Source of the DNA: Roseovarius sp. Pro17
GTDB lineage: Bacteria > Pseudomonadota > Alphaproteobacteria > Rhodobacterales > Rhodobacteraceae
Assembly (NCBI RefSeq): GCF_035599575.1
Contig: NZ_CP141179.1
Location: 3,509,001-3,573,000, forward strand
Length of the DNA stretch: 64,000 nt
Direction: 5' to 3'
Shown here: in pieces, positions 24,952 to 34,164 of the stretch
Layout: every line of letters begins with the position of its first letter
How positions within the stretch are numbered: position 1 is the stretch's first letter
Translations under genes and position numbers: made by a program
Notes under the pieces: model-generated
What the model saw: the letters and a program-made list of their open reading frames with translations, nothing else
Databases searched by the model: none
What the model was told of the DNA's origin: nothing

Positions 24952-25418
24952 CGGCGCGCCGCCTCGACGATCTGGGAAAGCTGGCGTTCGATGGTCAGCA
25001 AGCGGCGGGCAACGGTGAGCGCGTCGAGGTCGGTGCGGCCCGCCAGCATCGCGCGGTTCAGCCACCGGGCGATCTGGTTGAGGTTGCCGCCGATGCGTCC
25101 AACGGCCAGCACCAGCGCCGGATCAACGCGGGGGATCGGCTTGCGGCGGCGGGCCTCCGTTAGGCCAAGCGCCTCGCGCAGCAGAGTCGCGGCGGGCAGA
25201 CCAGCGGCCTCGGCCTTGGCGCGCAACTGGGCCTTCTCTGTGGCGGTGCACCGGAAGACGAAGGTCTCGGTCAGCGGCTCTTTGGTGCGGGATTTGCCCG
25301 CGCCGGTGGGGTTCGAAGGGGAGGCTTGCCGCCCCTCGCAAGGTCCCGTGTCAGCAGCGCCAGCGTATGACATGGGTCGCCTTGCTGTTTGCTCTTCAGT
25401 GGGATCGGTTGCGGTCAT
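24945..25418 (-). CDS. mobC: MobC-type relaxosome accessory protein
   Basis: 157 residues from ATG 25418. Residues ~50-80 resemble a ribbon-helix-helix region (FVFRCTATEKAQLRAKAEAA), and the hallmark MobC motif RIGGNLNQIARWLNRAM is near residue 110. Its start overlaps the stop of the upstream winged-helix gene (ATGA at 25415-25418) and its end overlaps the relaxase start, so rep-like gene, mobC and relaxase form one translationally coupled operon. It should open oriT DNA for the relaxase. Confidence 0.85.
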   Translation of the reverse strand: MTATDPTEEQTARRPMSYAGAADTGPCEGRQASPSNPTGAGKSRTKEPLTETFVFRCTATEKAQLRAKAEAAGLPAATLLREALGLTEARRRKPIPRVDPALVLAVGRIGGNLNQIARWLNRAMLAGRTDLDALTVARRLLTIERQLSQIVEAARRC

Positions 25419-26269
25419 GATCCGAGGCCTGCGGCTTGGATTTGGGCCTCGGAAACCATCTTTGATGCAAGCAACGCCGTGACTTGGGTGCCCGTGATAT
25501 GTTTGCACATCGGGCTGCGATCACTGATCCAGCAGGCCAGCCTTGCATGGTGGTCTGCCTGCAATGCTGCCGTCTTTCTGCGATCTTCTGCTTGCTTCTC
25601 AACGTAAGCTTGCCAACGCCGCGACTGAAACCAGTTGTCGGAAAAGCAAACCTTGGAACGGGTAAACCCTGCGCTGTCGGTGGCATAGGCTTGGACGGCT
25701 TGCCGCAAGTCCTCCGGTGCGATCCCTTCCTTCATGGCCTCTTCGATCTGGGCAAGGCAGGCCGCTTTACCGCGTAGCCGGTCTGGTGGATACGTCGCCA
25801 AAATCTTCTCTGCCTCTTCATCCGCCGCCTCCTCGCGCCTGCGCGTAGGTGGTTTATGGATGGTTTTAGGATGGTTTGGGGGCCGTGGTGGCCCCGGTAC
25901 CCCGGCCACAGTGGCCCCCGTACCGGGGTCAGGCTGGACGGGGGCCACTGTGGACCCCGTCTCAATCTCGGGTTCCAGCGTGGGTTCCAGCGCCTCGACC
26001 TTGGTCAAATCGATCCGGTAAACGACCGTGAATCCGTTCTTGCAGGTCCGTGCGCCGGTCTCGACGAGGATGCCTTCGTTGAGAAACTCGCGCACGGTTC
26101 GCTTGACGGTGGTCTCCCCAAGCTCGGTGTGTCGCTGGATCGTGCCCTTCGAACACCAGATGCCTGAGCCGTCATCGCTGGCCTTGTCGGCCAGAAACAT
26201 GATGATCTGTTTGCGCGTTGCGCTGCCGAACTTCCGTTTCGCGCATGTGTTCGCAACCCGCCAGCTCAT
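25415..26269 (-). CDS. Plasmid-type winged-helix protein, possible replication initiator
   Basis: 284 residues from ATG 26269 (MSWRVANTCAKRKFGSATRK). A winged helix-turn-helix follows (IIMFLADKASDDGSGIWCSK, ETTVKRTVREFLNEGILVET), then a Pro-rich linker and a second helical domain. This Helix-turn-helix_36-type layout is frequent in small mobilisable plasmids next to mob genes, where it is thought to act in replication. The frame is open upstream to 26389 but lacks a better start. First gene of the mob operon, adjacent to the tRNA-side attachment site. A replication role would imply that the excised circle can replicate. Confidence 0.65.
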   Translation of the reverse strand: MSWRVANTCAKRKFGSATRKQIIMFLADKASDDGSGIWCSKGTIQRHTELGETTVKRTVREFLNEGILVETGARTCKNGFTVVYRIDLTKVEALEPTLEPEIETGSTVAPVQPDPGTGATVAGVPGPPRPPNHPKTIHKPPTRRREEAADEEAEKILATYPPDRLRGKAACLAQIEEAMKEGIAPEDLRQAVQAYATDSAGFTRSKVCFSDNWFQSRRWQAYVEKQAEDRRKTAALQADHHARLACWISDRSPMCKHITGTQVTALLASKMVSEAQIQAAGLGS

Positions 26270-26424
26270 CGGATGGCCCCAAAGTGCGCAAAGACGTGCG
26301 AAATTTGTACAGGTTTTGTACGAGATTTCTGCCGTTTCAGCAGAATTCGACCCGAAAGCTCTCGGGACTTTCTGCAAGCTCCTGCGCAAAGCCCTGTAAA
26401 TAAGTCATATTTTTCAAGTGTTTT

Positions 26425-26501
26425 TGGTGACCCCGGCAGGATTCGAACCTGCAACCTGCCCCTTAGGAGGGGGCTGCTCTATCCAGTTGAGCCACGGGGC
26501 C
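26425..26501 (-). tRNA. tRNA-Arg(CCT), island attachment site
   Basis: A complete 77-base cloverleaf with encoded CCA: acceptor GGCCCCG/CGGGGTC (one G-U), D arm GCTC-AACTGGATA-GAGC, anticodon arm GCCCC-CTCCTAA-GGGGC (anticodon CCT), T arm GCAGG-TTCGAAT-CCTGC. Its 3' 47 bases are the right-hand copy of the island's attachment repeat, so integration left the gene intact. Confidence 0.97.
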
Positions 26502-26632
26502 TAGGGCGCCTGAATACCGCGCCGCGCCGCGATTGTCATCGGTGAAAAGCTGCTGGGACGCAGACGCCAATGCGCTTGATCCGACTTTGATGTTCGCGGT
26601 AACGTAGCGGGGAAACAGGCAGGATCGTTCCA

Positions 26633-27658
26633 GTGAGCCAGACCCCAAATCGCGCCTTGACCTTGCGTGACGTCTCTGAGGCGTCGGGCGTGTCGGAAAT
26701 GACCGTCAGTCGCGTGCTGCGCAATCGCGGCGATGTGTCCGATGCCACCCGCAAGCGGGTGCTCGCGAGCGCGAAGGCGCTGGGATATGTGCCGAACAAG
26801 ATCGCAGGTGCGCTGGCGTCGAGCCGCGTCAATCTGGTAGCGGTCATCATTCCGTCGATGTCGAACATGGTCTTTCCCGAAGTGATGACTGGCATCACGG
26901 ACGTTCTGGAAAAGACCGGATTGCAGCCCGTGGTCGGCCTGACCGACTACACTCGCGAAAAAGAGGAAAAAGTTCTGTACGAGATGCTGTCATGGCGCCC
27001 CTCGGGCGTCATCATCGCGGGGCTCGAGCATTCCGAGGCGGCGCGCGCGATGCTGCGCGCCTCGGGTATCCCGGTTGTCGAAATCATGGATGTTGACGGA
27101 ACCCCGGTCGATTCGGTCGTTGGCATATCGCACCGCCGCGCGGGCGAGCAGATGGGGCGCGCGATCCTCAAGGGCGGGTATCGGCGCATCGGCTTCATGG
27201 GCACGACGATGCCCCGCGATCACCGCGCTCGCAAGCGCTTTGAGGGACTGACCGACGTTCTGGCCAAGGCCGGGGTCGAAATTGCCGAGCGTGAATTTTA
27301 CTCGGGCGGCTCTGCTTTGATGAAGGGGCGCGAGATGACCCAAGCCATGCTGGCGCGCGATCCTGAGTTGGACTTTTTGTATTACTCCAATGATATGATC
27401 GGCGCGGGCGGGCTCTTGTGGCTGCTGGAGCAGGGATATGACATCCCCGGCTCCATCGGGCTTGCAGGATTCAACGGGCTAAACCTGCTCAAAGGTCTGC
27501 CGCGCGAGCTGGCGACAATGGATGCCTGCCGAAATGAAATCGGGCGCCGTGCCGCGCAGATCATCGCGGACCGTGCGCAACCCGGCAGCGACCAGTCTCC
27601 GCAGCGCATCGCGCTGGAACCGACGATCAGTTATGGCGACACGCTGCGCAGGCCTTAG
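26633..27658 (+). CDS. LacI-family transcriptional regulator (GntR/gluconate-like)
   Basis: 341 residues from GTG 26633. The N-terminal HTH is LTLRDVSEASGVSEMTVSRV with hinge GYVPNKIAGALASSR. A periplasmic-binding-protein-like sensor follows (VNLVAVIIPSMSNMVFPEV, GFMGTTMPRDHRARKRF, ISYGDTLRRP end). The SNMVFPEV loop resembles regulators of gluconate and sugar-acid genes. No sugar operon is adjacent: it stands alone between the tRNA and petABC, so its targets are elsewhere. Confidence 0.9.
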   Translation: MSQTPNRALTLRDVSEASGVSEMTVSRVLRNRGDVSDATRKRVLASAKALGYVPNKIAGALASSRVNLVAVIIPSMSNMVFPEVMTGITDVLEKTGLQPVVGLTDYTREKEEKVLYEMLSWRPSGVIIAGLEHSEAARAMLRASGIPVVEIMDVDGTPVDSVVGISHRRAGEQMGRAILKGGYRRIGFMGTTMPRDHRARKRFEGLTDVLAKAGVEIAEREFYSGGSALMKGREMTQAMLARDPELDFLYYSNDMIGAGGLLWLLEQGYDIPGSIGLAGFNGLNLLKGLPRELATMDACRNEIGRRAAQIIADRAQPGSDQSPQRIALEPTISYGDTLRRP

Positions 27659-27806
27659 CGCCGGGCCAGCAGGTCATAATCCAACAACATGGTCGAGAAT
27701 TGTAGCTCTGGATGGCCAGGACGCTCATCAGCAGCACTTGAACCCGGGCCCGAGCGATTAATTCCCAAAAGCAGCCCAAAACAGCACCAGCGCCCCTACT
27801 GCGGCC

Positions 27807-27845
27807 AAAAAGAAGCCCCGTCGGGAAACATCCGAGCGGGGCTTC
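27807..27845 (-). terminator. Rho-independent terminator of petABC
   Basis: On the minus strand GAAGCCCCGCTCGG and CCGACGGGGCTTC form a long GC hairpin around ATGTTTC, followed by TTTTT. It begins 26 bases after the petC stop. Confidence 0.85.
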
Positions 27846-27870
27846 ATGCTTTGTGTATTCTAAGTCGTGC

Positions 27871-28731
27871 TTAGTGCTTCTTTTTGCCCTTGAGTGGGGC
27901 CCAGATCCGTTTGTTCGTCAGATAGAGCAGAACCGACAGAAGCGTCAGGAAGAGAACGCCTGAGAGGCCCGCAAACTTACGCGCCATCAGCTTGGGCTCG
28001 GCCGTCCACATCAGGAATGCCGCGACATCCTTGGCCTCGCTTTGCACATCGGCAGCATGTCCGTCATCGAACTCGACGTCGTCGCCATAGAGAGGCGGCG
28101 CCATCGCGATCCAGCTACCGGGCACGGTATGGTTGCCATGTTCGTCCTTGCACTCGTCTGGATAGCCGCCGGCGGCGAAGGCTGCGTTATAGCTGCCCTC
28201 AAAATCTTCGGGCGCGCAATCGGGTGCCTCGTGATAGGCGGTCAGCAGGGTATAGATATATTCGGGGCCACCCATGCCCTTGACGAACTGATTGATGCCG
28301 CTGCCGTAGGGGCCGTGAAAACCAGCCCGCTTTTTCGCCATCAGCGAAAGGTCGGGTGCCGTCTCCAGTCCCGATCCGGGGAAATGGTCGGATGGCTTGG
28401 CCTCGCGGTAGTCGTCCAACTCGGCGTCGAATATCTCGAACTGACTGGCATAGGCACGCACCTGATCTTCGGGCAGGTGCGGTCCGCCTTCGTCATGCAG
28501 CGTGCGGATCGGCACGTATTGCAGGCCATGGCAGGCCGCGCAGACCTCGGTGTAAACCTTGAGCCCGCGCTGAAGCTGGAGCGGATCAAACTTGCCGAAC
28601 GGCCCCTCGAAGGAGAAATTGACATCCTCGATATGCGCCTCGGCACCGGCAGCCATTGCCGCGCCGCCCGAAAGGGTCAGCGACAGCGCAACGGCGACGG
28701 GCGCGCCAAATTTACGGAACATTGCGTTCAT
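27871..28731 (-). CDS. petC: Cytochrome c1 of the bc1 complex
   Basis: 286 residues. A signal peptide (about [20 protein letters not shown] to AAMA) is followed by the heme-binding [11 protein letters not shown] near residue 62 and the axial Met region [14 protein letters not shown] near 207. A C-terminal anchor helix ends in [16 protein letters not shown] 28731 is preferred over 28746 because GAGGAGC lies eight bases upstream. Last gene of petABC. It passes electrons from the Rieske protein to cytochrome c in the periplasm. Confidence 0.95.
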   Translation of the reverse strand: MNAMFRKFGAPVAVALSLTLSGGAAMAAGAEAHIEDVNFSFEGPFGKFDPLQLQRGLKVYTEVCAACHGLQYVPIRTLHDEGGPHLPEDQVRAYASQFEIFDAELDDYREAKPSDHFPGSGLETAPDLSLMAKKRAGFHGPYGSGINQFVKGMGGPEYIYTLLTAYHEAPDCAPEDFEGSYNAAFAAGGYPDECKDEHGNHTVPGSWIAMAPPLYGDDVEFDDGHAADVQSEAKDVAAFLMWTAEPKLMARKFAGLSGVLFLTLLSVLLYLTNKRIWAPLKGKKKH

Positions 28732-28742
28732 ATTCTTGCTCC

Positions 28743-30086
28743 TCATTCGGCGGGTTTGACGATGGTATGGGTGCCACCGGTCTGCGCGTCGTAATGCGCG
28801 TTGAAGTCGTCCTCAATGGTCGCCGGGATCGGCTGCGGCTTCTCGATCACGCCCAAGAGGGGCAGAAGGATCAGGAAATACGCGAACCAATAGGCCGACG
28901 CGATCAGCGAGATGATCGCATAGATACCCTCGGCGGGCATCGCCCCCGCCCACATCAGGACAAAGAAATCCAGCACCAGAAGGGCAAACCACCATTTGAA
29001 CATCGGGCGATACCGGCCCGACCGCACGCTGGACGTGTCCAGCCACGGCGCCAACGCCATGACCGCAATCGCCCCGAACATCGCCAACACGCCAAAGAAC
29101 TTGGCATCGACGATACCGCCGGTGATCCAGCTAGTCGCCATCACAACCCACACGTCCGAGGTGAAGGCCCGCAGGATCGCGTAGAATGGCAAGAAATACC
29201 ATTCCGGCACGATATGCGCAGGCGTCACAAGCGGATTTGCCTCGATGTAGTTGTCCGGGTGGCCCAGATAGTTGGGCATGAAGCCGACGATCGCAAAGAA
29301 TACGATCAGGATAACGCCCAGCGCAAAGAGGTCCTTGATCACGAAATAGGGCCAGAACGGAACGGTATCCTTTTCCGCTTCGGCCTTGGAAGTGCGGCGC
29401 ACTTCGACACCTGTTGGGTTGCTATTGCCCGTGGTGTGGAACGCCCAGATATGCACGACGACCAGCGCCGCAATGATGAAAGGCAGCAAGTAATGCAGGC
29501 TAAAAAAGCGGTTCAGCGTGGCATTGTCCACTGCAGGCCCACCCAGCAACCATGTCTGGATCGGCTCGCCGATGAACGGGATCGCGCCAAAGAGGCCGGT
29601 GATGACCGTGGCACCCCAGAACGACATCTGACCCCAGGGCAGGACGTAGCCCATAAAGGCCGTGCCCATCATGCAAAGGTAAATCAGCATGCCGATGATC
29701 CACGTAACCTCGCGCGGGGCCTTGTAGGAGCCGTAATAGAGACCGCGAAAGATGTGCGCATAGACCGCAACAAAGAACAGCGAGGCGCCGTTCATGTGCA
29801 GATAGCGGATGAAATGCCCACCGTTCACGTTGCGCATGATATGCTCGACCGAGGCAAAGGCCATATCGACATGCGGCGTGTAATGCATCGCCAGAACGAT
29901 GCCGGTAGCGATCTGAAGCACCAGCGTGAATGCCAGAACAATGCCCCAGATCCACATCCAATTGAGGTTCTTGGGCGTCGGAATCATCAATGTGTCATAG
30001 AGCAGACCAACGATGGGCAGGCGGCTGTGCAGCCACTTTTCGCCCCGTGTTCCCGGCTCATAATGATCGTGCGGAATACCAGCCAT
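28743..30086 (-). CDS. petB: Cytochrome b of the bc1 complex
   Basis: 447 residues from ATG 30086 ([20 protein letters not shown]). It has eight membrane helices, heme-ligand His pairs ([35 protein letters not shown]) and the quinol-site signature [15 protein letters not shown]. The open frame continues upstream into petA but begins properly here. It is ten bases after petA. Core of the proton-translocating Q cycle in the inner membrane. Confidence 0.96.
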   Translation of the reverse strand: MAGIPHDHYEPGTRGEKWLHSRLPIVGLLYDTLMIPTPKNLNWMWIWGIVLAFTLVLQIATGIVLAMHYTPHVDMAFASVEHIMRNVNGGHFIRYLHMNGASLFFVAVYAHIFRGLYYGSYKAPREVTWIIGMLIYLCMMGTAFMGYVLPWGQMSFWGATVITGLFGAIPFIGEPIQTWLLGGPAVDNATLNRFFSLHYLLPFIIAALVVVHIWAFHTTGNSNPTGVEVRRTSKAEAEKDTVPFWPYFVIKDLFALGVILIVFFAIVGFMPNYLGHPDNYIEANPLVTPAHIVPEWYFLPFYAILRAFTSDVWVVMATSWITGGIVDAKFFGVLAMFGAIAVMALAPWLDTSSVRSGRYRPMFKWWFALLVLDFFVLMWAGAMPAEGIYAIISLIASAYWFAYFLILLPLLGVIEKPQPIPATIEDDFNAHYDAQTGGTHTIVKPAE

Positions 30087-30096
30087 GTTTATGTCC

Positions 30097-30681
30097 CTAT
30101 CCCAGTTTGATCGTTGTTTCGTCGGCGAATTCGGCGATGGGAATCCACAGATTCTCGGGCGCTGGCCCTTTGCGGATGCGTCCGGCAGTGTCGTAATGTG
30201 ACCCATGGCAGGGGCAGAACCACCCGCCGAAATCGCCCGCACCATCACCGATGGGAACGCAGCCCAGATGAGTGCAGACACCGATCATGACCAGCCATTC
30301 TTCGGCGGCGTCGCCTTCGGCACCCGGCACGGCAATGGTGCGGTTCGCGTCGGTCGCGGGCTGCACGCCATCTAGATTCGGGTTTTGCGATGTGGGGTCG
30401 ATCAGACTGGCGACATCCACGTCGCGCGCGGCGTCAATCTCGGCCTGGCTGCGGCGGCGAACAAACACCGGCTTGCCCAGATATTTGACCGTGATCTGCG
30501 TGCCGACGGCGACATCCGCGACATCGACCCGGATTGAGCTGAGGGCCTGAACATCCGCGGAAGGATTCATCTGATTGACCAGCGGCCAGATGGCGGCACC
30601 GGCCGCGACCGTGCCGGCACCGGCAGTCGCGTAATAGAGGAAGTCCCTCCGGTTGCCTTCGTGATCGTCTGCGTGGGACAC
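30097..30681 (-). CDS. petA: Rieske iron-sulfur subunit of the bc1 complex
   Basis: 194 residues. The Tat-type head is [13 protein letters not shown] with a membrane anchor to about residue 35. The soluble domain has both cluster boxes, CTHLGCVP (near 136) and [12 protein letters not shown] (near 156), and the disulfide Cys pair. First gene of petABC. Its promoter should lie in 30682-30907, shared with the divergent barrel gene. Confidence 0.97.
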   Translation of the reverse strand: MSHADDHEGNRRDFLYYATAGAGTVAAGAAIWPLVNQMNPSADVQALSSIRVDVADVAVGTQITVKYLGKPVFVRRRSQAEIDAARDVDVASLIDPTSQNPNLDGVQPATDANRTIAVPGAEGDAAEEWLVMIGVCTHLGCVPIGDGAGDFGGWFCPCHGSHYDTAGRIRKGPAPENLWIPIAEFADETTIKLG

Positions 30682-30907
30682 GAGGTTTACTCCATTCTCA
30701 AGGGCAATGTTGCCAGCCCAATATGGGTTCTGAGCCGCAGGAGTCCCGCGACCGTTCCGAGACGGGTTTTAGCGAGGGTTTTCCAGCCCGTCCAGTGCGC
30801 AATGCCGCATAACGTGCAGGGGCGCGCATGTGTCGCGCTTGAGCCGGGGGGCCGCGCGGTGTAAGACCACCCATAATACAGCCGCCAAACTTGAAAGCGC
30901 CCTTGCC

Positions 30908-31600
30908 ATGTCTCACCTGATGCCGAACCTCATCAAGACCGCGGCTGCTGCCGCAATGCTGATGGCCGCCTCGCCTGCCGCCGCCGAGCTGGAGCTGAGC
31001 CTTTATCTAGGCACGCAGACCGCCAGCGACAGCGACGCGTCGGGTTATCTGCCGGATGGAACGCCGTTCAACCGCAATGTGGACTGGAAGGGTAAAGCCT
31101 TTGAGAACCCTTATTATTATGGTGGCCGCGCGATGTGGTGGACCAACAGCAATCTCGGTTTCGGCATCGAGGGCACCCACACCAAGGCCTATGCCAGCGC
31201 CGCCGACCGCGCCGCGATCGGCGTTGATCGGCTGGAATTCACGGATGGACATAACATCTTTACCGCTAACGTGATGAAGCGGTTTCCCGACGCCTTTGCC
31301 GGCAGCAATTTCACGCCCTATGCCGGGGCCGGTATCGGTATCGCCGTGCCGCATGTCGACATTCTAGCCTCCGGCGCAAGCAACCGCACCTATGGTTATG
31401 AGACGACCGGCCTTGCCCTCCGCGGTATCGCGGGTATGAAATACGCGCTGAGTGACAACTGGTCGCTGTTTGGCGAGTATCAGATCGTGTGGTCCGACAA
31501 CGATGTGACGATCGATCCCGATCCCGGCGAAACCCCCGGCAAATTGCGCACCGAATTGCTGACACACGCCGTTAATGTCGGCATCAGCTATAATTTCTGA
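30908..31600 (+). CDS. Outer-membrane beta-barrel protein (acyloxyacyl/lipid-modifying-like)
   Basis: 230 residues with a Sec signal (MSHLMPNLIKTAAAAAMLMA to SPAAA) and alternating barrel strands: ELELSLYLGTQTA, YYYGGRAMWW, FTPYAGAGIGIAVPHVD, SLFGEYQIVWSDNDV. It ends NVGISYNF, a typical C-terminal aromatic. An eight-stranded OmpA/OmpW-sized barrel is inferred; lipid A modification cannot be judged. Followed by a strong terminator. Confidence 0.75.
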   Translation: MSHLMPNLIKTAAAAAMLMAASPAAAELELSLYLGTQTASDSDASGYLPDGTPFNRNVDWKGKAFENPYYYGGRAMWWTNSNLGFGIEGTHTKAYASAADRAAIGVDRLEFTDGHNIFTANVMKRFPDAFAGSNFTPYAGAGIGIAVPHVDILASGASNRTYGYETTGLALRGIAGMKYALSDNWSLFGEYQIVWSDNDVTIDPDPGETPGKLRTELLTHAVNVGISYNF

Positions 31601-31627
31601 ACGGCCCGCTCACTGACGCCGCGACCA

Positions 31628-31654
31628 ACCCGGCCTAGTCAGGCCGGGTTTTTT
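31628..31654 (+). terminator. Rho-independent terminator
   Basis: CCCGGCCT-AGTC-AGGCCGGG followed by TTTTTT, 28 bases after the barrel gene's stop. The stop codon and last codons of the convergent GST gene (TAG at 31635-31637) lie inside the hairpin. Confidence 0.9.
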
Positions 31655-32237
31655 GCATCGAATCGCGCTGATTAAATTTGGCGTGCCACGCGGCCAATTG
31701 CGGGCGCTCGGCCTTCCACTCGCGGTCCGGCTGGCGAAAGTCGATATAGCTCAGCGCGCAACCGACGGCGATCTGACCCACATCCAGTGGCCCGGCCAGA
31801 TGGCTGATCCACCGCGACTCCAGTGCATCCATCGCCGACCTGATCTTGGCCCATTGCGCATCGATCCAGCCGTCCCACTGCTTGTCGGCAGGGCGCATCC
31901 GCACCTCGTAGATCATCGCGACCCCGGCATCCATGATTGCATCGCCCGTCGCTTCCAGCGTCAGAACCTCCCACAGTCGCGTTTCGGGATAGAGCGTGCC
32001 GCCCGCCTGCGCGTCCAGATATCGGCAAATCACCCGACTGTCGTATAGCACCGGGCCGCTGTCGCGGATCAGTGCCGGGATCTTGCCCAGTGGATTGGCG
32101 GCCGCAACAGTCGCATCGGTCTGGACCGGCGTGGTGGTGACGATCTGCATCTGGACCGAATCGGTCGTGCCCAGCTCGTGCAGGACAACCGCGACCTTGC
32201 GCGCGAAGGGGGATGTGGGGCCGGTAAGCAGTTTCAT
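31635..32237 (-). CDS. Glutathione S-transferase family protein
   Basis: 200 residues from ATG 32237. It has the thioredoxin-like N-domain MKLLTGPTSPFARKVAVVL, the glutathione-binding NPLGKIPALI with cis-Pro, and DSRVICRYLD. An all-helical C-domain follows with DVGQIAVGCALSYIDFR. Ser in TSPFARK is the probable active residue. The last codons lie within the terminator of the convergent barrel gene. Substrate unknown. Confidence 0.88.
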   Translation of the reverse strand: MKLLTGPTSPFARKVAVVLHELGTTDSVQMQIVTTTPVQTDATVAAANPLGKIPALIRDSGPVLYDSRVICRYLDAQAGGTLYPETRLWEVLTLEATGDAIMDAGVAMIYEVRMRPADKQWDGWIDAQWAKIRSAMDALESRWISHLAGPLDVGQIAVGCALSYIDFRQPDREWKAERPQLAAWHAKFNQRDSMQKTRPD

Positions 32238-32292
32238 CTGAGGCGCTCCTGATTGTATGTCGCCGCAGCGTAGGAGCGTGCCAAGGCGCTGT

Positions 32293-32910
32293 CTATACCG
32301 CCCCACGCATCAGGGCCGAGAGCATCCGCACCTCCTGCCCCATGCCGTAGGCATCGACGTGATCGGCGGCGCTAAGGCGCACCTCCTCGGGCTTGTTCTG
32401 GTTTAGCTTCCACGTGCCGTGGATTTCCGCGACACGCATCCGGCAGGGCACGATCTGGCGCATCATCCGCTCCAACACGTCCGGCGTCATCTTGGCCGCC
32501 GTCCATGGCGTTTTCGGTGCCAGCCGCGCCTCGAACTCGGCTGATTGACGATCCAGTAGATCGCGCAGCTCCGCCTCGGGGCGTTGTTCAACCTCGCCCA
32601 CCAGATGCACAGCAACGTAATTCCAGGTCGGCACCTGATCCTCAACGCCATACCAGTCGGGCGAGATATAGGAATGCGGGCCCTGAACGGCGAGCCGCGC
32701 GGCAACAGGCGCCTTGGCCGCCCGCGCGATAGGATTCGAGCGCACGAGGTGAAAATCGACCACATTCCCGGCTTCGTTCAGAATGAAAGGAATATGGCTG
32801 AGCAGCGGTGCACCCGCGCTCGCAATAGCCAGCATACCAAACCCCTGCTCGCGCGCGAAATCGAGGTTAAACTCGCGCGTCACGCTGCGATATATCGGGT
32901 TCGGATGCAC
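32293..32910 (-). CDS. PaiB-like FMN-binding protein
   Basis: 205 residues starting MHPNPIYRSV. It includes the PaiB-family GPHSYISPDWYG and VPTWNYVAVHLVGEVE (about residues 76-105) and RMRVAEIHGTWKLNQNKP near 165. The fold is the split-barrel flavin reductase type. Bacillus PaiB is described as a negative regulator of sporulation and protease genes, but here only FMN or heme binding is a fair guess. It follows mtaB by three bases and probably belongs to the same transcript. Confidence 0.85.
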   Translation of the reverse strand: MHPNPIYRSVTREFNLDFAREQGFGMLAIASAGAPLLSHIPFILNEAGNVVDFHLVRSNPIARAAKAPVAARLAVQGPHSYISPDWYGVEDQVPTWNYVAVHLVGEVEQRPEAELRDLLDRQSAEFEARLAPKTPWTAAKMTPDVLERMMRQIVPCRMRVAEIHGTWKLNQNKPEEVRLSAADHVDAYGMGQEVRMLSALMRGAV

Positions 32911-32913
32911 CCT

Positions 32914-34164
32914 TTAGGCCGCAACCAGCTGCGCGCCGCGCGTGCCGGTGATGTGTGCGAGCACTATCTGACCCTCCGGTCGCGGCGCATCAAAGGCGAC
33001 CTCGGTAAACTGCTCGGTCCGACCCATATGCGGGCTCTCCATCAACACCGCATGATCGCGGCCCACCTGAGCGCTCAGATGCTTCGTCACCTGCGCCTCA
33101 CCCGCTGCGCGCAGCCGCGCCGCGCGATCCTTGATGGCGACGCCATTGACCTGAGGCATCCGCGCGGCAGGCGTGCCGGGGCGAGGTGAGTAGGGAAAGA
33201 CATGCAGCCATGTCAGATCACATTCGCGCACCAGAGCGAGGGAGTTTTCGAAATGCGCCTCGGTCTCGGTTGGGAAACCGGCGATGATATCGGCGCCAAA
33301 GGTCATCTCGGGGCGCAGTTTGCGCGCCTCTTCGGCAAAGGCAATCGCGTCATCACGCAGATGCCGACGCTTCATCCGCTTGAGGATCAGGTCGTCGCCA
33401 TGCTGAAGGCTCAGATGCAGATGCGGCATCAGCCGCGCCTCGGTTGCGATCGCCTGCATCAGATTGTCGTCCACCTCGATCGAATCGATCGAGCTGATGC
33501 GCAGGCGTGGCAGGTCCGGCACCAGACGCAGGATGCGCATGACCAGATCGCCCAGTTTCGGCGCGGCGGGCAGGTCGGCGCCCCAGCTGGTCAGATCGAC
33601 ACCGGTCAGCACCACCTCGTTATAGCCGCGCTGCACCAGCCGCTTGATCTGGTCCACTACAACACCTGCGGGAACGCTGCGCGAATTGCCGCGACCATAG
33701 GGGATGATGCAGAACGTGCAGCGATGATCGCAGCCGTTCTGCACCTGCACATAGGCGCGGCTGCGCGTGCCGAACCCGTCGATCAGATGCCCGGCGGTTT
33801 CGGTCACAGACATGATGTCGTCCACCTGAACAGGTTCGGTCCCGAAATCACCGGCAAGGCCCGCCCATGTACTGGCCTGCATCTTTTCGGTGTTGCCGAT
33901 AACGGTGTCGACCTCAGGCATGGCGGAAAACGTCGCAGGCTCGGTCTGGGCGGCACAGCCGGTGACGATGATGCGCGCGTTCGGGTTGTCGCGGCGCAGG
34001 CGGCGAATATCCTGCCGTGCCTTACGCACAGCCTCAGACGTCACGGCGCAGGTATTGACAACGACCGCGCCCTCCAGCCCCGCCTCGGTGGCCAGTTCTT
34101 TCATCGCCTCGGTCTCGTAGGCGTTCAAACGGCAGCCGTGGTTCGAAAAGATCGGCGCACTCAT
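32914..34164 (-). CDS. mtaB: tRNA t6A37 methylthiotransferase
   Basis: 416 residues from ATG 34164 ([20 protein letters not shown]). The UPF0004 domain carries three cluster cysteines (HGCRLN, VNTCAVT, TGCAAQ) and the radical-SAM site is [19 protein letters not shown] near residue 138. A C-terminal TRAM-like part ends in ...[12 protein letters not shown]. It converts t6A to ms2t6A at position 37 of ANN-decoding tRNAs. Starts within the dapF stop (ATGA overlap 34161-34164). Confidence 0.93.
   Translation of the reverse strand: MSAPIFSNHGCRLNAYETEAMKELATEAGLEGAVVVNTCAVTSEAVRKARQDIRRLRRDNPNARIIVTGCAAQTEPATFSAMPEVDTVIGNTEKMQASTWAGLAGDFGTEPVQVDDIMSVTETAGHLIDGFGTRSRAYVQVQNGCDHRCTFCIIPYGRGNSRSVPAGVVVDQIKRLVQRGYNEVVLTGVDLTSWGADLPAAPKLGDLVMRILRLVPDLPRLRISSIDSIEVDDNLMQAIATEARLMPHLHLSLQHGDDLILKRMKRRHLRDDAIAFAEEARKLRPEMTFGADIIAGFPTETEAHFENSLALVRECDLTWLHVFPYSPRPGTPAARMPQVNGVAIKDRAARLRAAGEAQVTKHLSAQVGRDHAVLMESPHMGRTEQFTEVAFDAPRPEGQIVLAHITGTRGAQLVAA

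Larger units (their letters stand above)
15255..26471. mobile_element. Integrative mobilisable island at tRNA-Arg(CCT)
   Basis: The right end is the 3' part of an intact tRNA-Arg gene (26425-26471). The left end repeats the same 47 bases in direct orientation (15255-15301), with the integrase gene starting 14 bases inside the left repeat. The cargo is integrase, an AlpA-like gene, repressor, PLD nuclease, two DNA adenine methyltransferases, HigA, a tRNA-like element, an unknown protein and a relaxase/mobilisation set. The interior from 16.7 to 23.3 kb is AT-richer than the flanks, while the mobilisation block from 23.4 to 26.4 kb is GC-rich, suggesting a composite origin. No type IV secretion genes are present, so it would need a helper. 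Confidence 0.85.

Noticed and set aside
24568..25482. Plus-strand ORF of 304 codons opposite relaxase/mobC
   Set aside because: The minus-strand genes have clear motifs and coupled starts; this frame has none.
26633..27658. LacI protein as regulator of petABC
   Set aside because: Adjacent only; it is convergent with petABC across a terminator, and the family controls sugar genes.
28656..30110. Plus-strand ORF of 484 codons
   Set aside because: Antisense to petB/petC, which are unmistakable; the translated sequence is Arg/His-rich shadow with no motif.
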